Assembly (NCBI GenBank): GCA_046733315.1
Contig: JBKPOV010000140.1
Span: 1 to 11,181, forward strand
Direction: 5' to 3'
Length of the DNA: 11,181 nt
Source of the DNA: VRUE01 sp046733315
GTDB taxonomy: Bacteria > Actinomycetota > Thermoleophilia > Solirubrobacterales > 70-9
Shown in pieces: positions 7,658 through 11,181 of this stretch. The position numbers were made by a program, and so were the translations under genes. How positions within the stretch are numbered: position 1 is the stretch's first letter; every line of letters starts with the position of its first letter. The notes beneath the pieces were generated by a model that worked only from the letters and a program-made list of their open reading frames with translations, had not been told where the DNA came from and did no database searches.

Positions 7658-7759
7658 GGAGGTCCGGAGCCCCTCTCCCTGAAGCCGTCGCGCAGCTGAA
7701 TCGTTCCCGTACTTCGAAGCGTGGTCCCCAAGCTTCATGGAGAGGGGCTCCGGACCTCC
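7658..7759 (+). repeat. long stem-loop repeat, copy 1, after ilvC
   Basis: The arms 7658-7678 and 7739-7759 are perfectly complementary over 21 bp (for example GGTCCGGAGCCCCTCTCC on the left). After one C/T mismatch, TGAAGC (7680-7685) pairs with GCTTCA (7732-7737). The apical loop is 46 nt (7686-7731). The stem starts 22 nt after the ilvC stop. The loop is clearly similar to the loop of copy 2 read on the other strand (shared GCGCAGC, ATCG, TTCG, AGCG and GGTCCC blocks). It may serve as a transcript end or stabiliser, or be a palindromic mobile repeat. Confidence 0.85.
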
Positions 7760-7799
7760 TTCCAAGCTTCGGGCCGCGCATCTCAGAGCACGTGGAAGG
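7758..7799. repeat. spacer with short inverted repeat between the two stem-loops
   Basis: CCTTCCA (7758-7764) and TGGAAGG (7793-7799) are inverted repeats of 7 bp, centred at about 7778.5. That is the symmetry centre of the whole 7658-7898 block, so the two stem-loop copies together form one imperfect palindrome of about 240 bp. No open reading frame with coding character is seen in the 276-bp gap. Confidence 0.6.
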
Positions 7800-7898
7800 G
7801 ATCCAGGTCCCCCTCCCACGGAGGCTCAGGGACCGCGCTCCGAACCTTCAGCGGCGATCTGCTGCGCAACGGCCTCCGGGGAGGGGGACCTGGATCCC
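7798..7898 (-). repeat. long stem-loop repeat, copy 2, after the cupin gene
   Basis: The arms 7798-7817 and 7879-7898 are perfectly complementary over 20 bp (core ATCCAGGTCCCCCTCCC on the left). After a bulged A (7818), CGGAGGC (7819-7825) pairs with GCCTCCG (7872-7878), again leaving a 46-nt loop (7826-7871). Read on the minus strand, the direction of the cupin gene, the loop aligns with that of copy 1 at roughly three of four positions. It begins 13 nt after the cupin stop. Each copy thus sits in the same orientation relative to the gene that precedes it. Confidence 0.85.
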
Positions 7899-7911
7899 CG
7901 GCGCTTGAGTC

Positions 7912-8319
7912 TTAGCGGTGAGTCTCGCCCTCTGGCTGGCGGCCGTCGCGGCCGACGTAGCCATCCTTGCCGCCGACGACGACATAGACCGCCTCTTCGG
8001 AGTCGCTGAGGTTGCGGAGCTTGCGGACGGTTGAGGCGGCGACCCAGGCTAGACCGCCGGGCTCGAGCTGGTGGCTGGTGCCGTCGCCGAACTCGATCGC
8101 GACGCGGCCCTGGTGCAAGAAGTAGAGCTCCTCCTGCTCGTCGTGGTAGTGGCTGCCGGTCTCATACCCCGGCGGCAGCACGATCGCGTTGACGCCGAAG
8201 GCCGTGACCCCGAGCTCCTTGCGGATCTTGCGGAACCCGGGGCCCTCGCCGAGGTCGTTGAGGTTGGCGACCGCGTAGCCGTCGCCCTTGCTGATTGATT
8301 GATCGCTGGTCTCGCTCAT
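7912..8319 (-). CDS. small single-domain cupin protein of unknown function
   Basis: The product has 135 residues from the ATG at 8319; an in-frame extension to 8370 exists but reads as non-homologous sequence and would overrun the promoter gap. Residues 51-71 fit cupin motif 1, G(x)5HxH(x)4E(x)6G, with G51, H57, H59, E64 and G71. In motif 2 (87-103, from PGG to RN) the usual metal-binding His is replaced, apparently by R99, so metal binding would be by three ligands or altered. The N-terminus (1-30) is polar; no signal peptide or membrane segment is seen. Similar stand-alone cupins are sugar or small-molecule binding proteins, isomerases or dioxygenases. It is divergent from serC. No substrate can be named. 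Confidence 0.88.
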   Translation of the reverse strand: MSETSDQSISKGDGYAVANLNDLGEGPGFRKIRKELGVTAFGVNAIVLPPGYETGSHYHDEQEELYFLHQGRVAIEFGDGTSHQLEPGGLAWVAASTVRKLRNLSDSEEAVYVVVGGKDGYVGRDGRQPEGETHR

Positions 8320-8387
8320 GGTCGTCAGCTTATGCAGCGGGCCTTCCCGAGGTCCACCCGCGACGGTCAATAACCTGTCGCCTCCCG
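8320..8387. promoter_or_regulatory. divergent promoter gap between the cupin gene and serC
   Basis: This 68-bp gap must hold the starts for two opposite transcription units. On the minus strand TGGACC (8351-8356) and CATAAG (8329-8334), 16 bp apart, are a fair -35/-10 pair that would start transcription a few bases before the cupin ATG. On the plus strand AATAAC (8369-8374) is a possible -10 for serC, 13 nt before its ATG, with no good -35. Neither gene has a clear Shine-Dalgarno sequence, which fits short-leader or leaderless messages. Confidence 0.35.
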
Positions 8388-9527
8388 ATGACGACCTCGA
8401 CCGCCGCCAAGATTCCCACCGAGCTCAAGCCGGCCGACGGACGCTTCGGCTGTGGGCCTTCGAAGGTGCGGCCGGAGGCGCTGGAGAAGCTGGCCGCGCA
8501 ATCGAAGCTGATGGGCACCTCGCACCGGCAGGCTCCTGTGCGCGACCTCGTCGGCCGTGTGCGCTTGGGCCTCACCGAGCTCTTCTCGCTGCCGGACGGC
8601 TATGAGATCGCGCTCGGCAACGGGGGTACGACCGCCTTCTGGGACGCTGCCTGTGCCTGGCTGGTGCGAGAGCGTGCTCTGCACCTCACCTACGGCGAGT
8701 TCTCGCAGAAGTTCGCCAAGGCGACCAAGGGGGCACCGTTCCTTCAGGACCCGATCGTGGTCGAGGCCGATCCGGGCGATGCGCCCGCGCCCGTCGTCGA
8801 CCCGGCGGCCGACGCGATCGCATGGGCACATAACGAGACCTCGACCGGGGTGATGGTCCCGGTCCAGCGCCCTACGGGCAGCGGCGATGCGCTGATTCTC
8901 ATTGACGCAACGTCCGGCGCCGGCGGCCTGCCGCTCGACGCGAGCCAGGCCGACGTTTACTACTTCGCCCCGCAGAAGGCCTTCGGCGCTGACGGCGGCC
9001 TCTGGCTGGCGCTGCTCAGCCCCGCAGCGATCGCGCGGATCGAGGAACTCGACGGAACCGCTGGTCGCTGGCAACCTGACTTCCTCTCCCTGCAGACTGC
9101 GTTGGAGAACTCGCGCAAGGGGCAGACCTACAACACGCCGGCGCTCGCCACCCTGCTGTTGCTCGCCGATCAGGTCGAGTGGATGCTCGGCGGCGGCGGG
9201 CTCGATTGGTGCGTCGAGCGCACCTCGGCCTCCTCGGGGCACCTTTACGGTTGGGCCGAGAGCTCGGACTTCGCGACACCGTTCGTCGCCGATCCCGCCA
9301 AGCGCTCGCTGGTCGTCGGCACGATCGATTTCGACGACGCCGTCGATGCGGCGGCCGTCGCCGCGACGCTGCGCGCCAACGGCATCGTCGACGTCGAGCC
9401 CTACCGCAAGCTGGGGCGCAACCAGCTGCGGATCGGCATGTTCCCGGCGGTTGAGCCCGCTGATGTGGAAGCGCTGACCGCCTGCATCGAGTGGGTAGTC
9501 GAGAACGTGGGGGAGACCCGCCGATGA
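8388..9527 (+). CDS. serC: phosphoserine aminotransferase (SerC)
   Basis: A PLP enzyme converting 3-phosphohydroxypyruvate to 3-phosphoserine with glutamate, the second step of the phosphorylated serine pathway. I start it at the ATG at 8388 (379 residues), because homology begins with ELKPADGRFGCGPSKV; an upstream in-frame start at 8295 would overlap the divergent cupin gene. The divergent actinobacterial/archaeal-type SerC features are visible: GCGPSKVRP (21-29), SHRQAPV (45-51), GNGGTTAFWD (77-86), HNETSTGV (148-155), DATSGAGG (173-180) and the PLP-binding lysine K197 in YYFAPQKAFG. The TGA stop overlaps the serA start by 4 bp, so it forms an operon with the preceding step of its own pathway. 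Confidence 0.96.
   Translation: MTTSTAAKIPTELKPADGRFGCGPSKVRPEALEKLAAQSKLMGTSHRQAPVRDLVGRVRLGLTELFSLPDGYEIALGNGGTTAFWDAACAWLVRERALHLTYGEFSQKFAKATKGAPFLQDPIVVEADPGDAPAPVVDPAADAIAWAHNETSTGVMVPVQRPTGSGDALILIDATSGAGGLPLDASQADVYYFAPQKAFGADGGLWLALLSPAAIARIEELDGTAGRWQPDFLSLQTALENSRKGQTYNTPALATLLLLADQVEWMLGGGGLDWCVERTSASSGHLYGWAESSDFATPFVADPAKRSLVVGTIDFDDAVDAAAVAATLRANGIVDVEPYRKLGRNQLRIGMFPAVEPADVEALTACIEWVVENVGETRR
9513..9518 (+). promoter_or_regulatory. ribosome binding site of serA
   Basis: A purine-rich GGGGGAG-type stretch inside the end of serC sits about 8 nt before the ATG at 9524. It is the clearest Shine-Dalgarno sequence in the window and supports that ATG over the in-frame start at 9491. 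Confidence 0.6.
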
Positions 9528-11104
9528 AGGTTCTGGTCAAGGAGAGGATCGCCGACTCCGGCGTCGACCTGCTCCGGCAGAACTTCGAGGTCGAGCTTGG
9601 CCTCGAGATGTCGGACGAGGAGCTTGCCGAGGCGATTGGCGGCTATGACGCGATCCTGATTCGCTCGGCGACGAAGCTGACGCCCGAGCTGATCGAGCGG
9701 GCCACCAACCTCAAGGTGATCGGCCGCGCCGGCACCGGCGTCGACAACGTCGACATCCCGGCCGCGACGCGCCGCGGCATCGTCGTCGCCAACGCGCCGG
9801 AATCGAACTCGGTCGCCGCGGCCGAGCACACCCTGGCCCTGGCCCTGGCGCTCTTTCGCAACGTTCCCCAGGCGCACGGCGCCCTCGTCGACGGTCGCTG
9901 GGACCGCGCCAAGTACAAGGGCGCCGAGCTTTATGGCAAGACGATCGGCATCGTCGGCTTCGGCCGGATCGGCCAGCTCGTCGCCAAACGCGCGCAAGCC
10001 TTCGAGATGGACGTCATCGCCTTCGACAAGTTCGTCTCGGCGGAGCGTTTTCGGGAACTGGGAGTGGAGGGCGCGGAGAGCCTCGAGGACCTCTTCGGCC
10101 GCGCAGACGTGGTCACCGTTCACGTGCCCAAGACCCCCGACACGATCAACCTGATCGATGCCGATGCGATCGCGGCGATGGTGGACGGCGTGCGAATCGT
10201 CAACTGCGCCCGCGGCGAGCTAGTCGACCTCGATGCCCTCGCCGCCGGGCTGGACTCCGGCAAGGTCGGCGGCGCGGCCCTCGACGTCTTCCCCTCCGAG
10301 CCCTTCACCGAGCACCCGATCTTCGCCCGTCATGACGTCGTCGTCACCCCGCACCTCGGCGCCTCAACGGCTGAGGCGCAGGACCGCGCCGGGGTTGTCA
10401 CCGCCGAACAGGTGACGGCGGCGCTGACCGGTGCCGTGGTCACCAACGCGGTCAACATCGCCGCGGTGCGACCTGAGGAGATGGAAGCGCTCTCTCCCTT
10501 CGTGCCGCTCTGCGAAAAGCTCGGCCGGCTCGCCGAGGGCCTCGGCCAGGGGCCCGTCGATCGCGTCTCGGTCGAGTTTCGCGGCAAACTCGCCCAACAC
10601 GACACGCGCCTGCTCGGCATCGCCGTCCTCGTCGGCATTCTTTCCGGCCACACCGAGGAGCCGGTCAACCTCGTCAACGCGCCGCAGATGGCCGAGGAAC
10701 GCGGCGTCGATCTGGTCGAGACCAAGGAGGCGAGCTCCGACGACTTCACCGAGCTGGTCACGGTTCGGCTGCGCTCTGGAGACGAAGAGGTGGAGGTCGC
10801 CGGCACAGGCGTCGGCCCGCGCAACGAGCCCTACCTGGTCTCGGTCTGGGGCGAGAGCTTTTACCTGCCCTTCGCCGAGCACATCGCCGTCTTCCGCTAC
10901 GCCGATCGCCCCGGCATGATCGGCCGGGTCGGCACGATGTTCGGCGAGGAGGGGGTCAACATCGTCTCCGCCGCAGTTGGCGCCGAGGAGGACGGCGAGC
11001 GCGCCGTGATGGCGCTGACCACTGACGCACCCGTGCACGACCAGACGATCGCCAAGATCCTCCAGGTCGACGGCTTCTCCGTCGGCCGCTCTGTGGACTT
11101 CTGA
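9524..11104 (+). CDS. serA: D-3-phosphoglycerate dehydrogenase (SerA), long form with ASB and ACT domains
   Basis: It oxidises 3-phosphoglycerate with NAD to 3-phosphohydroxypyruvate, the entry to serine synthesis. The product has 526 residues. Substrate and nucleotide domains span about 1-310: RAGTGVDNVD (68-77), the NAD motif GIVGFGRIG (142-150), R230 in NCARGELVD, E259 in DVFPSEP and H277 in TPHLGAST. An ASB/intervening domain follows (about 315-445), then a C-terminal ACT domain (about 453-526, HIAVFRYADRPGMIGRVG). This is the mycobacterial-type architecture, in which serine binding gives feedback inhibition (family knowledge; not testable from DNA). The ATG overlaps the serC TGA. No serB follows within the window. 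Confidence 0.97.
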   Translation: MKVLVKERIADSGVDLLRQNFEVELGLEMSDEELAEAIGGYDAILIRSATKLTPELIERATNLKVIGRAGTGVDNVDIPAATRRGIVVANAPESNSVAAAEHTLALALALFRNVPQAHGALVDGRWDRAKYKGAELYGKTIGIVGFGRIGQLVAKRAQAFEMDVIAFDKFVSAERFRELGVEGAESLEDLFGRADVVTVHVPKTPDTINLIDADAIAAMVDGVRIVNCARGELVDLDALAAGLDSGKVGGAALDVFPSEPFTEHPIFARHDVVVTPHLGASTAEAQDRAGVVTAEQVTAALTGAVVTNAVNIAAVRPEEMEALSPFVPLCEKLGRLAEGLGQGPVDRVSVEFRGKLAQHDTRLLGIAVLVGILSGHTEEPVNLVNAPQMAEERGVDLVETKEASSDDFTELVTVRLRSGDEEVEVAGTGVGPRNEPYLVSVWGESFYLPFAEHIAVFRYADRPGMIGRVGTMFGEEGVNIVSAAVGAEEDGERAVMALTTDAPVHDQTIAKILQVDGFSVGRSVDF

Positions 11105-11143
11105 GGCCGCCTGACCGGCGCATAGCCGCGTCCTCGGTCGCTC

Positions 11144-11159
11144 GCGTGCAAAAGCACGC
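11144..11159 (+). terminator. small hairpin downstream of serA
   Basis: GCGTGC (11144-11149), an AAAA loop and GCACGC (11154-11159) form a perfect 6-bp GC-rich stem 39 bp after the serA stop. There is no T-run after it, so intrinsic termination is only a possibility. The 77 bp after serA hold nothing else that I recognise. Confidence 0.35.
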
Positions 11160-11181
11160 CACGCTCCCTGCGTCCTTGCTC

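Noticed and set aside
7635..7771. AGCTTCG direct repeats (7635-7641 and 7765-7771) flanking copy 1 as target-site duplication
   Set aside because: Only 7 bp, one copy overlaps the ilvC stop, AGCTTC also occurs inside the element, and copy 2 has no matching flanks.
7658..7898. Integron attC sites or a CRISPR array
   Set aside because: No GTTRRRY core sites, no cassette genes, only two copies in inverted orientation and no regular short repeats with spacers.
7572..8009. Several small open frames over the ilvC-cupin gap (both strands)
   Set aside because: They cross the stem-loop repeats and gene ends, read as Arg/Ser/Gly-rich shadow sequence and differ between the two repeat copies.
8295..8387. 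A longer SerC start at 8295
   Set aside because: It would overlap the cupin start on the other strand; the extra 31 residues show no family similarity.

Overview
The window is GC-rich chromosomal DNA with tightly packed genes, 1-12 bp gaps and 1-4 bp stop/start overlaps. The protein features (a long SerA with ASB and ACT domains, a 379-residue actinobacterial-type SerC, a full MenB/A/C/D/E menaquinone set) fit a high-GC Actinomycetota. Class Thermoleophilia (Solirubrobacterales-like) is my best guess, but this is inference and no rRNA is present to confirm it.

Region 1 (1-5273, minus strand) reads as one operon: menB -> menA -> menC -> menD -> an acyltransferase-3 membrane protein that runs off the left edge. 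These men genes supply four steps of the classical o-succinylbenzoate menaquinone route: MenD, MenC, MenB (naphthoate ring closure) and MenA (prenylation). Region 2 (5286-7635, plus strand) starts 12 bp from menB in the opposite direction. It holds menE (OSB-CoA ligase, the step between MenC and MenB) and, 10 bp later, ilvC (ketol-acid reductoisomerase of valine/leucine/isoleucine synthesis). menF, menH, a DHNA-CoA thioesterase and the final methyltransferase are not in the window. Region 3 (7636-7911) is a 276-bp gene-free gap between convergent genes, filled by two long hairpin-forming repeats. Region 4 is a small cupin protein (minus) divergent from serC-serA (plus, 4-bp overlap), two steps of the phosphorylated serine pathway. 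The last 77 bp hold only a small hairpin.

The enzymes are ordinary. The signal they do not explain is a set of stem-loops placed just after stop codons. A 120-bp nested palindrome separates menB from menA, and a smaller hairpin separates menC from menD. After ilvC and after the cupin gene stand two related ~101-bp hairpins with 46-nt loops. These two are diverged copies in inverted orientation. Their loops are clearly similar, while their stem arms differ from each other but stay internally complementary, which is the pattern expected of a conserved RNA structure or of a palindromic mobile repeat. This repeat family is the best candidate here for something undescribed.
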